From Acidobacteriota bacterium (GTDB lineage Bacteria; Acidobacteriota; Terriglobia; Terriglobales; Acidobacteriaceae), in NCBI GenBank assembly GCA_018268915.1, contig JAFDVQ010000002.1, positions 124,001 to 188,000 on the forward strand: a stretch of DNA of 64,000 bases. Direction: 5' to 3'. The translations under genes were made by a program, and so were the position numbers. Below, piece after piece: positions 8,548 through 16,928 of the stretch. Position 1 is the first letter of the stretch. Each line of letters starts with the position of its first letter. The notes below the pieces were generated by a model. That model was given only the letters and a program-made list of their open reading frames with translations. It had not been told where the DNA came from and made no database searches.

Positions 8548-9891
8548 TCAATGTCCCGGCTTCGGCTCAGCCTCCGACTCTGCGTCCATCTCCTGCTTCA
8601 CCAACGGTGCGTTCGCCATATTCTTGAACACATCGTTCGCAAAGAAGAACTTTCCATCCGACGGCACCATTACCACCTGGATCTTGTCTGACAGCCGCTC
8701 CGCCACAATCTTGTTGATCAGTAGCGGCGACTTGTTCAGCAGCGATGCTTCACTCGTCATCCGCTCGGCATTCGCATTCGCAATCAACTTGATTCGGCTC
8801 GCCTCGGCATCCGCCAGCAGATTCCGCCGTTGTAGCTCCGCCTTGCTGTCGATCACCTTTGCTTCAGCCTCCGCCTGCGCATTCTGGATCGTAGCTTCCT
8901 TGCGCGCTTCCGCCTCAAGCTTTGTCTGCTCAATCTGCTTCTGCTTTAAAGGCAGCGTATATTGCATCGCATCCGCCTCACCTTTTGCCTCAATCACTTT
9001 GGCGCGCGCATCTCCCTCGGCATGCTGCGCTTTCTGCTTTGCTTCTGCCTCCGCCTGCAGTTCGGCAATGCGAACCTGCTTCTGCTGGATATCGGTATCG
9101 ATAGCCATCTGGTCGTCCTGCTGTTCCTTCAGCAGCAAACCCTCCAGGCCTTTCGCATACTGTTCGGGCAGCTGGATGTCCGACAGCATCACCTCTTCCA
9201 CCACGATGCCATCCGTCGCCAGCTTCTTAGTGATGATCCCCGCCGCCCGGTTCCGCACCTCTTCTCGCTTGCTTGAGAAGATCTCGCGCACCGAGTAAGA
9301 CGGCGCCAGCTCTCTCCATGCGCTCGACACCACCGGAGGCACAAGCTGCTGATCCGCAGGCTGGGGCAGATGTGCCTGAACGCTCGCCAGCTTGTTCGGG
9401 TCCAGCCTGTAGCGCACCGTCACCGCCAGTCCGATGTTCAGCCCTTCTTTCGACTGCACCATCATGTTGTTCTTCATTCCCGGCTTGCCCGCATCCGCCA
9501 CGCCTGCCGTAAACATGTGGTCACGAAGATCAAACATCTGCACGCTCTCCATCATCGGCGTGATGAAGTGCAACCCCGGATAAAGTGTGCCAGGCATCGT
9601 CCCGCCAATCTGGCTCACCCGCACTCCGCCCATCCCGCTCGGCACCACCACCATGCTTCCGGCAATCAACATCGGCACGCACGCTATCATTGCCAACGCG
9701 ACCGGCATCTTCCACATGATCGGATCCGGTTCAGGTTCCTTCATACCGGAGTCGAGCATCATCCCGTCTCCGCTCGACTTCTTTTTCATCGCGTATCGAA
9801 GCTGCATCCACAATCCATGCAGCGGAATCCCCGCCGCCAGAGTCATCAACAGCACACCCGCCATCATCAACATCGTCTTCAGCGCAATCAT
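8548..9891 (-). CDS. SPFH/Band 7 (prohibitin/stomatin-like) membrane protein
   Basis: About 447 aa. Two N-terminal membrane segments (about residues 3-24 and 65-90) precede an SPFH domain beginning VRVSQIGG with the LYPGLHFI turn typical of prohibitin-like proteins. A long Ala/Glu/Lys/Gln-rich coiled coil (AELQAEAEAKQKAQHAEGDA region) follows. Such proteins form oligomeric membrane scaffolds and protease-associated rings. I chose ATG 9891 because GGGGAGG lies six bases upstream and because it overlaps the TGA of the preceding small gene as ATGA. It is the third gene of a transpeptidase / small ORF / SPFH operon. A second, flotillin-type SPFH gene lies about 10 kb away in a different cluster. 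Confidence 0.87.
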   Translation of the reverse strand: MIALKTMLMMAGVLLMTLAAGIPLHGLWMQLRYAMKKKSSGDGMMLDSGMKEPEPDPIMWKMPVALAMIACVPMLIAGSMVVVPSGMGGVRVSQIGGTMPGTLYPGLHFITPMMESVQMFDLRDHMFTAGVADAGKPGMKNNMMVQSKEGLNIGLAVTVRYRLDPNKLASVQAHLPQPADQQLVPPVVSSAWRELAPSYSVREIFSSKREEVRNRAAGIITKKLATDGIVVEEVMLSDIQLPEQYAKGLEGLLLKEQQDDQMAIDTDIQQKQVRIAELQAEAEAKQKAQHAEGDARAKVIEAKGEADAMQYTLPLKQKQIEQTKLEAEARKEATIQNAQAEAEAKVIDSKAELQRRNLLADAEASRIKLIANANAERMTSEASLLNKSPLLINKIVAERLSDKIQVVMVPSDGKFFFANDVFKNMANAPLVKQEMDAESEAEPKPGH

Positions 9892-10151
9892 CGTCCGCCT
9901 CCCCAACCCCTGGGTTCCAGAACCTCGGGGCTTCCACAGATCGGCCCGCAAGCCTGTCTTTGATCCGTGGAGTGCTTGTGCTCTGCCCGTCCGCGTCCTT
10001 TCGAGGCCGCCACGTCTTTCCTGGATCCCGACCGTGGAGCAATCAGCAGCCGGACCAGCCCGCCAAACGTCAACTCCTCAAACAGCAGCGCTGTCGCCAC
10101 CGGCAACAGTGCTGCCCCCATCCCACTCATCGCACTCGCCACCCCGCTCAT
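9888..10151 (-). CDS. Small uncharacterised protein (87 aa), coupled to the SPFH gene
   Basis: Start ATG 10151 has a near-perfect AGGAGG six bases upstream; TGA 9890-9888 overlaps the SPFH start codon as ATGA; and only 10 nt separate it from the transpeptidase stop. These three facts argue for a real gene. The product has a hydrophobic/amphipathic N-terminal half (GMGAALLPVATALLFEEL followed by TFGGLVRLL), which could be a membrane-associated helix, then a basic, low-complexity, Pro/Gly-rich tail. I do not recognise a family. Co-translation with an SPFH protein suggests a small partner or adaptor (inference). Confidence 0.6.
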   Translation of the reverse strand: MSGVASAMSGMGAALLPVATALLFEELTFGGLVRLLIAPRSGSRKDVAASKGRGRAEHKHSTDQRQACGPICGSPEVLEPRGWGGGR

Positions 10152-10161
10152 CTCGAGCCTC

Positions 10162-10806
10162 CTAGTTCGCAACTGCGACAACACCTGCCGCAACTTCGTT
10201 TGTCGTCTCAGAAGGCATCGGCTCCGGAGTCGCACTCGCCAACACAACCGGCTGTTCCGCCGTCACCGGCTTCGGTTCGCCAAACAGCTCCGCCGTCTCC
10301 TCATTGCGCTGCCCGATCAGTTCAACCGAGTCGCCCACGTGCACCATCTCGTACATCTCTTCCAGATCTTTCCGCGCCATCCGGATGCATCCATGCGAAG
10401 CAGCCTTACCGATAGACTTCGGTTCGTTGGTTCCGTGGATTCCGTAGCCCTTCACGCTCAGCCCCATCCACCGCGTCCCAACCGGATTCGCCGGCCCCGG
10501 CTGAACGACCTTGCCCTCGTGCTGGTAAACCGGATTCTTCACGCGACGCTGAATCGTGAACGTGCCCACCGGGCTCGGCGTCGAAGGCTTGCCAACCGAA
10601 ACCGTGTAGACCTTCTTCACCTGCCCGTCTTCCACCAGGGCGAGCTTGCGATCCTCCAGGCTGACGACGATCGTTCTCTTCACCTGCACTTCAGCCTGCG
10701 TCGCATTGCTCTCGGCCTTTGCCGCATCCTGTGCCGCCGCCAGAGCCCCCATAGCCATCACCGCACTCGCCGCCACCGCCCACTTGCTGAGTTCGTTCAC
10801 TTTCAT
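10162..10806 (-). CDS. L,D-transpeptidase (YkuD domain)
   Basis: About 214 aa with a signal peptide (residues 1-26, AMGALAAAQ). The YkuD domain has IVVSLEDRKLALVEDG at its start, PVGTFTI, conserved HGTNEP (H124) and the catalytic SHGCIRM motif with Cys140. These enzymes form 3-3 peptidoglycan cross-links or attach lipoproteins to the wall by using the catalytic Cys on L,D bonds. ATG 10806 has GAGG six bases upstream; ATG 10818 four codons earlier is possible. It is the first gene of a three-gene minus-strand operon with a small ORF and an SPFH protein, placing wall cross-linking and a membrane scaffold under one promoter. Confidence 0.9.
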   Translation of the reverse strand: MKVNELSKWAVAASAVMAMGALAAAQDAAKAESNATQAEVQVKRTIVVSLEDRKLALVEDGQVKKVYTVSVGKPSTPSPVGTFTIQRRVKNPVYQHEGKVVQPGPANPVGTRWMGLSVKGYGIHGTNEPKSIGKAASHGCIRMARKDLEEMYEMVHVGDSVELIGQRNEETAELFGEPKPVTAEQPVVLASATPEPMPSETTNEVAAGVVAVAN

Positions 10807-10907
10807 CGCGTGCCTCATCTCTCAACGTCCATAGAGATTGCAGCCTGCGTGCCATTGGTCATAGCGCTGAAAACAAAAGGATTAATGATGGGGTGAGTGA
10901 GTGTACA

Positions 10908-10925
10908 CGTGTTTCCGGAAACACG
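10908..10925. promoter_or_regulatory. 18-bp perfect palindrome, putative operator
   Basis: CGTGTTTCCGGAAACACG is a perfect inverted repeat with no loop, 102 bp upstream of the transpeptidase start. There is no adjacent T-run, so a dimeric-regulator site is more likely than a terminator. The cognate factor is unknown. Confidence 0.5.
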
Positions 10926-11048
10926 GCCGTGTCAGAGCTGCAACATTGTGCCTTTGACAACCCACTATGTGGAAATCCTGTAACCCCGGGCAGGGTTTGG
11001 AATCGTATAGATAGGTAACCTGCGTACTGTTTTTCTTTGGTCGCCTGT

Positions 11049-11060
11049 CACAAATTTGTG
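11049..11060. promoter_or_regulatory. 12-bp perfect palindrome CACAAATTTGTG
   Basis: A loop-free inverted repeat in the AT-rich region 175 bp upstream of the DUF3467-like gene, lying between the two TGCGTACT direct repeats. The placement suits a regulator site for the plus-strand cluster; no factor can be named. Confidence 0.4.
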
Positions 11061-11234
11061 GAAACGTTTGGGCGGGAAGTGCGTACTATACAATAAATCC
11101 TGAGAGTTAGCCTTCTTTCAGGTAACTGTGTCTTGTTACTATTGCACGGTCACGTAGGTGGTATTGACCATCTAGAGACCTGTCGAGATACTGTCCGTCC
11201 AACAACTGAAAGGCAAGAGGGACACCGGCTGGCG

Positions 11235-11477
11235 ATGAAGACGCTTTATGCCAATGTCATTAACCTGCGGGTCACTCCCAACGAACTCGTACTGGAATTT
11301 GGTAGCAACTTTCCTGATGTTCCAGCGGCGACCCCGCCTCCGGGATACCAACCGGACATTCGGATAGTGCTAGCCCCCAGCGTGTTAGCTGGGATCGTAG
11401 GAGTTTTTAACGAAGCACTGCGGCGACAACAAACCCCGCCGCCTGCACAGGGTAATCCCCCTGTCGGCGTTCACTAG
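11235..11477 (+). CDS. DUF3467-like small protein
   Basis: 80 aa. The sequence YANVINLRVTPNELVLEFG at the N-terminus and RIVLAPSVLAGIVGVFNEAL at the C-terminus match the pattern of DUF3467 proteins (YANxxxVxxTPEExxLDFG ... RIVLSP). Their molecular function is not known. I preferred ATG 11235, where the family similarity begins, over the upstream ATG 11133. No strong Shine-Dalgarno is seen. It is the first of three closely spaced small plus-strand genes (18-nt gap, then a 14-nt overlap) preceded by a palindrome-rich region, and could form a small accessory operon. Confidence 0.6.
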   Translation: MKTLYANVINLRVTPNELVLEFGSNFPDVPAATPPPGYQPDIRIVLAPSVLAGIVGVFNEALRRQQTPPPAQGNPPVGVH

Positions 11478-11494
11478 AGAGGCATCCAAAAGAC

Positions 11495-11857
11495 ATGGTG
11501 GCGTGCAGAGATTTTTCAATGCCGTCTACGGCAACCGTAGTTGCCGAAGAGGAACCTGTGACATTTATGCAGACATTGACGACCCACGAGAGACAAAGCG
11601 GCCCGAGCCGGGTTATTGGCATCGAAAGGCAATGCGCGACTCCTTACTTCCGTCGGGAGATCGTGCTGGAGGCATTAAGGATGGAGCGGCTTCGTAAATA
11701 CCGTTTGATGTTTGGTATTGCAGCGCTCGTGTGCCTTTGCGCGCTGGCTGTTTGCATATACGAGCGGGTTCCCTATGAACCCGCTGCGGCGGCCCTGTGC
11801 TGCGCCGTGGGTATTTTCATGGTGTTCGCCATGAAGGTACATGATGCCCAACACTAG
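11495..11857 (+). CDS. Small membrane protein of unknown function
   Basis: 120 aa (112 if it begins at ATG 11519). The N-terminal half is hydrophilic with a basic patch (MERLRKYR). The C-terminal half has two predicted membrane segments, LMFGIAALVCLCALAVCIY and AAAALCCAVGIFMVFAM, separated by a short ERVPYEP turn. No family recognised. Its 3' end overlaps the next small gene, consistent with one transcript of three small genes, two of them membrane proteins. Confidence 0.5.
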   Translation: MVACRDFSMPSTATVVAEEEPVTFMQTLTTHERQSGPSRVIGIERQCATPYFRREIVLEALRMERLRKYRLMFGIAALVCLCALAVCIYERVPYEPAAAALCCAVGIFMVFAMKVHDAQH

Positions 11858-12071
11858 TGGTGGAGGTTTCTGGGCATCACTATTCAAACAAATCCCGTTT
11901 TCGAAGCTGAGACGTTATGAAGTAACGAATCTCCTCTTCGAGGCGATGGCGTTGTATTTCACGCTTCAGTACACAAAGAATCCTCACGACCAGCCCATCA
12001 TTGCTCTTTCGATGTGGGCTGGCGTACTCGTGCTCGGGGCGGTCTGCGTGTTCTGGGCTTGCAAGCAATAG
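11844..12071 (+). CDS. Small membrane protein of unknown function
   Basis: 75 aa. ATG 11844 is preceded by GAAGG six bases upstream (an ATG one codon earlier is closer than ideal to it). The product has an amphipathic N-terminus (FWASLFKQIPFSKLRRYE), a moderately hydrophobic segment around LLFEAMALYFTL, and a clear C-terminal membrane helix (MWAGVLVLGAVCVFWACK). No family recognised. The gene starts inside the end of the previous small membrane-protein gene, so the two are probably co-translated. Confidence 0.5.
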   Translation: MPNTSGGGFWASLFKQIPFSKLRRYEVTNLLFEAMALYFTLQYTKNPHDQPIIALSMWAGVLVLGAVCVFWACKQ

Positions 12072-12192
12072 CTATTTTTTATTTTCGCGTTTTCTCTTCG
12101 CTCGTCTCTGCGCCTTCTTAGGCGGCTTCACCTTCAGAACATCCGTCATCAGCTCCTCGACTGGGAGCCGTATGTGCTAGATCCCGCCTGTT

Positions 12193-14244
12193 ATGTTGGC
12201 TCCAGTGATCTCGCGTCTCATCATCGCCATCGACACCGGCGGCACATTCACTGACTGCGTTTACCGCAGTCGCGGCCGAGTCGAGGTTCTCAAACTCCCC
12301 TCCACCCCTGACGATCCAAGCCGCGCAATCCTGGAGGCGATTAGCCAAATCTTCGCGTCCAATCCCGCAGAGCAAGTCGAAGTCCGCCACGGCACCACCG
12401 TCGCCACCAACGCGCTACTCGAACGCAAAGGCGCCCGCGTCGCCTTCGTCACGACAGCTGGCTTTGAAGACACCCTCGCCATCGCCCGACAGTCTCGCCC
12501 CAACCTCTACGACTGGAACCAGCATCGCCCTGCGCCTATCACCGATCTCTGCTTTGGAATCTCCGAGCGCGTAACCGCCGATGGCTCCGTCCTCCTCGCG
12601 CCAACCGAATCCGACCTCGACCATCTCCGCCGAAAGATCCGCGACAGCAAAGCCAAATCCATCGCGGTCTCGCTCCTCTTCGCCTTCGCAAATCCCGCCC
12701 ATGAACAGGCCGTTGCCAAAGCGCTTTCGCCGCTTGGCCTGCCCATCTCGCTCTCGCATCAGATCCTCCCCGAGTTCCGCGAGTATGAGCGCGGCAGCAC
12801 CATCGCACTCAATGCGTATCTCGCTCCGCGCATGCAGACCTACATTCGCTCACTCGAAATCGGACTCGCAAAGCGAAAGGCAACGATTAGCATCATGCAG
12901 TCTTCCGGTGGAATCCTCTCCGCTGCATCTGTGGCGCAGGAGCCGGTCCGCACCATCCTCTCCGGTCCCGCAGGTGGCGTCATCGGAGCACTGAGCGTAG
13001 CCCGAGCCGCCGGCATCGACCGCATCCTCACCTTCGACATGGGCGGCACCTCGACCGACGTGGCCATGCTCGACGCTGCGCGCGAACCAGCCACAACAAG
13101 TGAAGGGCAGATCGAGGGGCTCCCCGTCAGCATCCCCATGCTCGACATCCACACCGCCGGCGCTGGCGGCGGTTCTCTCGCCTGGATCGACGCTGCCGGA
13201 GCACTGCAGGCAGGTCCTCAATCCGCCGGAGCAGATCCCGGTCCCGCCTGCTATGGCCGTGGCGAGCATGCCGCAGTCACCGACGCAAATCTCATTCTTG
13301 GACGCCTGCATCCCGATCACTTCCTGGGCGGTGCCATGCGCCTCGATCCATCTCGTGCCCGCAACGCCCTCTCCGCGATCGGCGGCAACGGATTCGCCAG
13401 CCTCGAGCATCTTGCAGAAGGAATTGTCCGAGTTGCCAACGCGCGCATGGAGTCCGCTCTCCGACGTGTCTCGGTGGAACGCGGCTTCGATCCTCGCGTC
13501 TTCACGCTGCTCGCCTTCGGAGGCGCCGGCCCGCTGCACGCCTGCGCGTTGGCGCATGCTCTCGGAATTCGTCGCGTTCTCATCCCCAGCGCTCCCGGAG
13601 CACTCTCTGCGCTTGGCATTCTCGACGCGGATCTTCGTCGTGAATTCTCCCGCACAGTGATGCTCGCCCCCGGCTCATCAACGGTCGCCGAAGTCTTCCG
13701 CGCTCTCGAATCCGAAGCTCGATCAGTCTTCGCATCCGAGAGCGCACGAGTGATTCTCAAGCGCTCTGCCGATCTTCGCTACCACGGTCAGGGCTACGAA
13801 CTGCGCATCGACTGGTCTGCCAACGCCGTCGCTCGTTTTCATGAGTTGCATGCGCAGTCTTACGGATACTCCGATCCGGCACGCCCCATCGAGATCGTCA
13901 CCCTCCGCGTCCAGGCCATCGTCCGCCGTTCTAAACAAGCCAAGAAGCAGGGTGCCCCATCGGGAACCCTCTGGGTGGCGCAGCTTCATCGCGCGATGGG
14001 TGGGAAGCGAAACAAAATTGATTCAGACATCGCTCTGTTAAGTTCCCATCGCATCTTCGAGAACGGCCGTTGGCGCAAAGCCAGACTCTACAATCGAGCG
14101 CGTCTCGTTGCCGGCAGTTGCATCATCGGCCCCACCGTAATCACGGAGCTCTCCGCAACCACATATCTCCCCTCCGGCTGGTCCGCTTCAGTCGACCCTT
14201 TCAGTAACCTGATCCTCACTCCGCAAGGAGCAGCGCGCAGATGA
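12193..14244 (+). CDS. hyuA: Hydantoinase/5-oxoprolinase subunit A (HyuA)
   Basis: 683 aa, the usual length. The N-terminal Hydant_A_N domain has the ATP-binding signature DTGGTFTDCV (14-23), and the Hydantoinase_A domain has a second actin-like phosphate motif DMGGTSTDV, then TAGAGGGS and GPACYGRG. Family members use ATP to open five-membered cyclic amides (5-oxoproline, hydantoins, N-methylhydantoin) or carboxylate ketones; the substrate cannot be read from sequence. The start codon is uncertain because ATG 12193 lacks a clear ribosome site. The TGA overlaps the hyuB start (ATGA), giving a coupled A/B pair. No transporter or racemase accompanies it. Confidence 0.92.
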   Translation: MLAPVISRLIIAIDTGGTFTDCVYRSRGRVEVLKLPSTPDDPSRAILEAISQIFASNPAEQVEVRHGTTVATNALLERKGARVAFVTTAGFEDTLAIARQSRPNLYDWNQHRPAPITDLCFGISERVTADGSVLLAPTESDLDHLRRKIRDSKAKSIAVSLLFAFANPAHEQAVAKALSPLGLPISLSHQILPEFREYERGSTIALNAYLAPRMQTYIRSLEIGLAKRKATISIMQSSGGILSAASVAQEPVRTILSGPAGGVIGALSVARAAGIDRILTFDMGGTSTDVAMLDAAREPATTSEGQIEGLPVSIPMLDIHTAGAGGGSLAWIDAAGALQAGPQSAGADPGPACYGRGEHAAVTDANLILGRLHPDHFLGGAMRLDPSRARNALSAIGGNGFASLEHLAEGIVRVANARMESALRRVSVERGFDPRVFTLLAFGGAGPLHACALAHALGIRRVLIPSAPGALSALGILDADLRREFSRTVMLAPGSSTVAEVFRALESEARSVFASESARVILKRSADLRYHGQGYELRIDWSANAVARFHELHAQSYGYSDPARPIEIVTLRVQAIVRRSKQAKKQGAPSGTLWVAQLHRAMGGKRNKIDSDIALLSSHRIFENGRWRKARLYNRARLVAGSCIIGPTVITELSATTYLPSGWSASVDPFSNLILTPQGAARR

Positions 14245-15830
14245 CCACACGTCGCCAGCTCGATCCAGCCGAGATTGCCGTCATCGGTCACGCGCTCCAC
14301 TCCGTCGCTGTCGAAATGGGAGCCGCGCTCCGTCGCACCGCCTTCTCCCCGAATATCAAAGAGCGCCGCGATTACTCCTCTGCTGTTTTTTCTTCGGCGG
14401 GAGACCTCATCGCGATGGGCGATGATATGCCGGTGCATCTCGGCTCTATGCCCATGTCCGTCGCTGCCGTTCTTGCCGACCTTCGTCTCGAATCAGGCGA
14501 CGTAGCCTTGCTGAACGATCCCTATCGCGGTGGCACGCACCTGCCCGACATCACAATGGTTGCACCAGTCTTCCTTCGCGGCCGCAAAGAGGCAGCCTTC
14601 TATGTAGCGAACCGCGCTCACCATGCCGATGTTGGCGGCATGTATCCCGGCTCCATGGGCCCATGCCGTGAAATCGCACAAGAGGGAATTCGCATTCCTC
14701 CCGTCAAGCTGATGCGTTCCGGCAAAATGGACATGCAACTTCTCGCCACCATCCTCGCCAATGTCCGCACGCCGCGCGAGCGCGAAGGAGATCTCACCGC
14801 GCAACTCGGCGCATGCCGAATCGGTGCAACCCGCATGCTCGAACTCGTCGAGCGTTTCAGCCTTGCGCGCCTCACAGCCGGGATTAACGCCCTCATCAGC
14901 GGATCCGAAAGTCTCGTACAGAACGTGCTTGCGTCACTGCCCGCCGGGGAGTGGTCCGCGGGTGACGTCCTCGATGATGACGGAGTGATTCCGAGTCCAA
15001 TCAACATTCGCGTCAAAATCTCTATCGACCCGAAACGTCGACGCGCAGTCGTCGACTTTGCCGGATCAGACCCCCAGGTCCCAGGTTCTATCAACGCCGT
15101 CTACGCCATCACCTGGTCGGCTGTTTTTTACGTCTTCCGCTGCTTGCTTCCGCCGGATGCAATTGCGACTGCAGGTCTGATGCGTCCGATCAAGGTCCTC
15201 GCGCCTGAGGGTTCGATCGTCAACGCCCGCCCGCCTGCCGCAGTCGCGGGAGGCAATGTCGAAACATCTCAACGCATCGTCGACACGCTCATGCGGGCAC
15301 TCGCTCCGGCATTGCCTGGCCGTATTCCCGCTGCAAGTTCCGGCACCATGAACAACCTCACCATCGGCGGCATCGATCCGAGATCCCGATTGCCATACAC
15401 CTACTACGAAACGATCGCCGGCGGCCACGGAGCCTCGCCGCAATCGGATGGAGCCAGCGGCCATCACGCACACATGACCAATTCGCTCAACACCCCCGTC
15501 GAAGCGCTCGAGTACGCTTATCCGTTCCGCATGATCCGATACGCCATTCGCCACGACTCAGGCGGGGCAGGGAAGCACCGCGGCGGCAATGGGCTCATCC
15601 GTGAGGTCGAACTTCTCGGCGACGCGCAGGTCACTCTCCTCGCCGATCGCCGTAGCACCGCACCATGGGGACTAGCCGGAGGAGGCGCCGGCAAAACAGG
15701 AAACACTTCCATCACCGTTAACGGCGACGAGCAAGAACTCCCCGGCAAATGCACCCGCGAACTCAAAGCCGGCACCAGCATCCGCATCGAGTCTCCCAGC
15801 GGCGGCGCCTGGGGCAAAGATAAGGTCTAG
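14241..15830 (+). CDS. hyuB: Hydantoinase/5-oxoprolinase subunit B (HyuB)
   Basis: 529 aa, full-length Hydantoinase_B domain. Motifs seen: SPNIKERRDYSSAVF, VALLNDPYRGGTHLPD, NRAHHADVGG, YETIAGGHGASP, and GAGKHRGGNGLIREVE near the C-terminus. It is the partner subunit of HyuA in ATP-dependent cyclic amide hydrolysis. ATG 14241 has AAGGAG about ten bases upstream and overlaps the hyuA stop by 4 nt. The pair stands alone and ends just before a simple-sequence repeat tract. Confidence 0.93.
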   Translation: MTTRRQLDPAEIAVIGHALHSVAVEMGAALRRTAFSPNIKERRDYSSAVFSSAGDLIAMGDDMPVHLGSMPMSVAAVLADLRLESGDVALLNDPYRGGTHLPDITMVAPVFLRGRKEAAFYVANRAHHADVGGMYPGSMGPCREIAQEGIRIPPVKLMRSGKMDMQLLATILANVRTPREREGDLTAQLGACRIGATRMLELVERFSLARLTAGINALISGSESLVQNVLASLPAGEWSAGDVLDDDGVIPSPINIRVKISIDPKRRRAVVDFAGSDPQVPGSINAVYAITWSAVFYVFRCLLPPDAIATAGLMRPIKVLAPEGSIVNARPPAAVAGGNVETSQRIVDTLMRALAPALPGRIPAASSGTMNNLTIGGIDPRSRLPYTYYETIAGGHGASPQSDGASGHHAHMTNSLNTPVEALEYAYPFRMIRYAIRHDSGGAGKHRGGNGLIREVELLGDAQVTLLADRRSTAPWGLAGGGAGKTGNTSITVNGDEQELPGKCTRELKAGTSIRIESPSGGAWGKDKV

Positions 15831-15853
15831 AAATAAGCTCAGTGCGCTTGCCA

Positions 15854-15941
15854 ACTACTCACTACTCCAAGTTCACTAACTTCCCTAGTCCCTAGTCCCT
15901 TCGTTCTCTTGTTCCCTCGTCCCCTCGGTCCCTTGTTCCCT
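15854..15941. repeat. Simple-sequence tract (degenerate CCCTAGT/CCCTTGTTCCCT units)
   Basis: Runs of CTACTCACTACTC, CCCTAGTCCCTAGTCCC and CCCTTGTTCCCT-like units form a low-complexity tract between the convergent ends of hyuB and the next minus-strand gene. The same vocabulary in reverse complement (GGGACCAAGGGAACAAGGGA, GAGTAGTGAG) recurs at 63525-63571, so this is a dispersed family rather than a local accident. Confidence 0.7.
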
Positions 15942-15946
15942 GTTTT

Positions 15947-16759
15947 TCACGATTTCGGGTTCTTATGCAGCACATGCTCCGCAATATCCGGCCAGAATTC
16001 GCGGAACGTATTCGTCATTGCATCGCGCAGAACGGCATAGCCCCACTTTTCCGCCAGCTCGCCCACAGAGCTATCCGAACTCGGATAGTAAGTCCGCCCA
16101 ATCTCCTGCGCAATTGCTCGCCCCGCCAACTCCGAAACATTCACTGTGTTCTTGCCGTGATAATTCGGCGTGATAAACACCCGAGTGGACGAATACGCAG
16201 CGCGTTTCAAAATCGGCCCTTCGCCCTTCGCGAAGTACCGCTCATCTTCGTGAAGCACTGTAGGCAGCGCAAAGATCACCCAGTAGTTCCCATCGGTCTT
16301 GTCCAGAAAGCCGCGCCAGTAGTAGCTCCAGAAACCCGGCACACCCTTGCCGAAGGACTTGTGCGTGTCTTCACCTTCGGCAATCATCGAAGTCAGCCCG
16401 ACAAACACAAACGACGAATAATCAAAGCTGTTCTGCGTAGCAATCTTGAACGCCTGCTTCGCCGTTGGCGGTGGCGGAATCGCACCCGCACTTACCGCGC
16501 GATAATTCGGCATGATTCCCAGGATGCGCTTCGGCTGCTGCTTCCGTTTCGGCGCGCCTTCATTTGCCGGAGCCTGCTTCGAGTTAGGATCCTTCACTTG
16601 CGTCTGCTGGGGCTCAGGAGCGTCGGGAAGACTAGACGAGCTATCCACACTCTCTGTTGCCAGTGGCAACACATTCCCCATTTCAACTTCCTGTGAAAGC
16701 GAAACTACACCCGCGGACAAAAGGAACCCGCACAACATCAAACATCGCAAAGAATACAT
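15947..16759 (-). CDS. Secreted protein of unknown function, paralogue of its upstream neighbour
   Basis: About 270 aa from ATG 16759, which places the signal peptide (LMLCGFLLSAGVVSLSQ) at the N-terminus; the frame is open to 16822. After a Pro/Gln/Lys-rich low-complexity linker comes a conserved-looking domain with ILGIMPNYRAV, an FWSYYWRGFLDKTDGNYW region, LPTVLHEDERYFAKGEG, and TYYPSSDSSVG. The neighbouring gene has matching landmarks in the same order (LGFIPNFYVV, LPTLLHQDPRYFYQGSG, AYYPESNRG), so the two are tandem paralogues. I know of no characterised function for this domain. Confidence 0.7.
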   Translation of the reverse strand: MYSLRCLMLCGFLLSAGVVSLSQEVEMGNVLPLATESVDSSSSLPDAPEPQQTQVKDPNSKQAPANEGAPKRKQQPKRILGIMPNYRAVSAGAIPPPPTAKQAFKIATQNSFDYSSFVFVGLTSMIAEGEDTHKSFGKGVPGFWSYYWRGFLDKTDGNYWVIFALPTVLHEDERYFAKGEGPILKRAAYSSTRVFITPNYHGKNTVNVSELAGRAIAQEIGRTYYPSSDSSVGELAEKWGYAVLRDAMTNTFREFWPDIAEHVLHKNPKS

Positions 16760-16928
16760 TCGATCACCTGATCCAGCAGACGCTGGATAGCTCTGAGATA
16801 CCGAAGCCCTGTAGAGATGCACGATCTGTCAGGGCATTCGGGGGGAATAGCGGGCGCCAATGCATCGATCAGCAGGGAGCCGCCTCTATCAGGCTAATCG
16901 ATGTTGTGCAAAATCGGCGACTGCAGAA

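Larger units (their letters stand above)
10807..11234. other. Divergent intergenic region with several palindromes
   Basis: 428 bp between the minus-strand transpeptidase operon and the plus-strand DUF3467 cluster, noticeably AT-richer than the genes. It holds an 18-bp perfect palindrome (10908-10925), a 12-bp perfect palindrome CACAAATTTGTG (11049-11060), and a direct repeat TGCGTACT at 11021-11028 and 11080-11087. These look like regulator sites in a divergent promoter region. I could not fix convincing -35/-10 pairs and see no coding potential. Confidence 0.6.
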
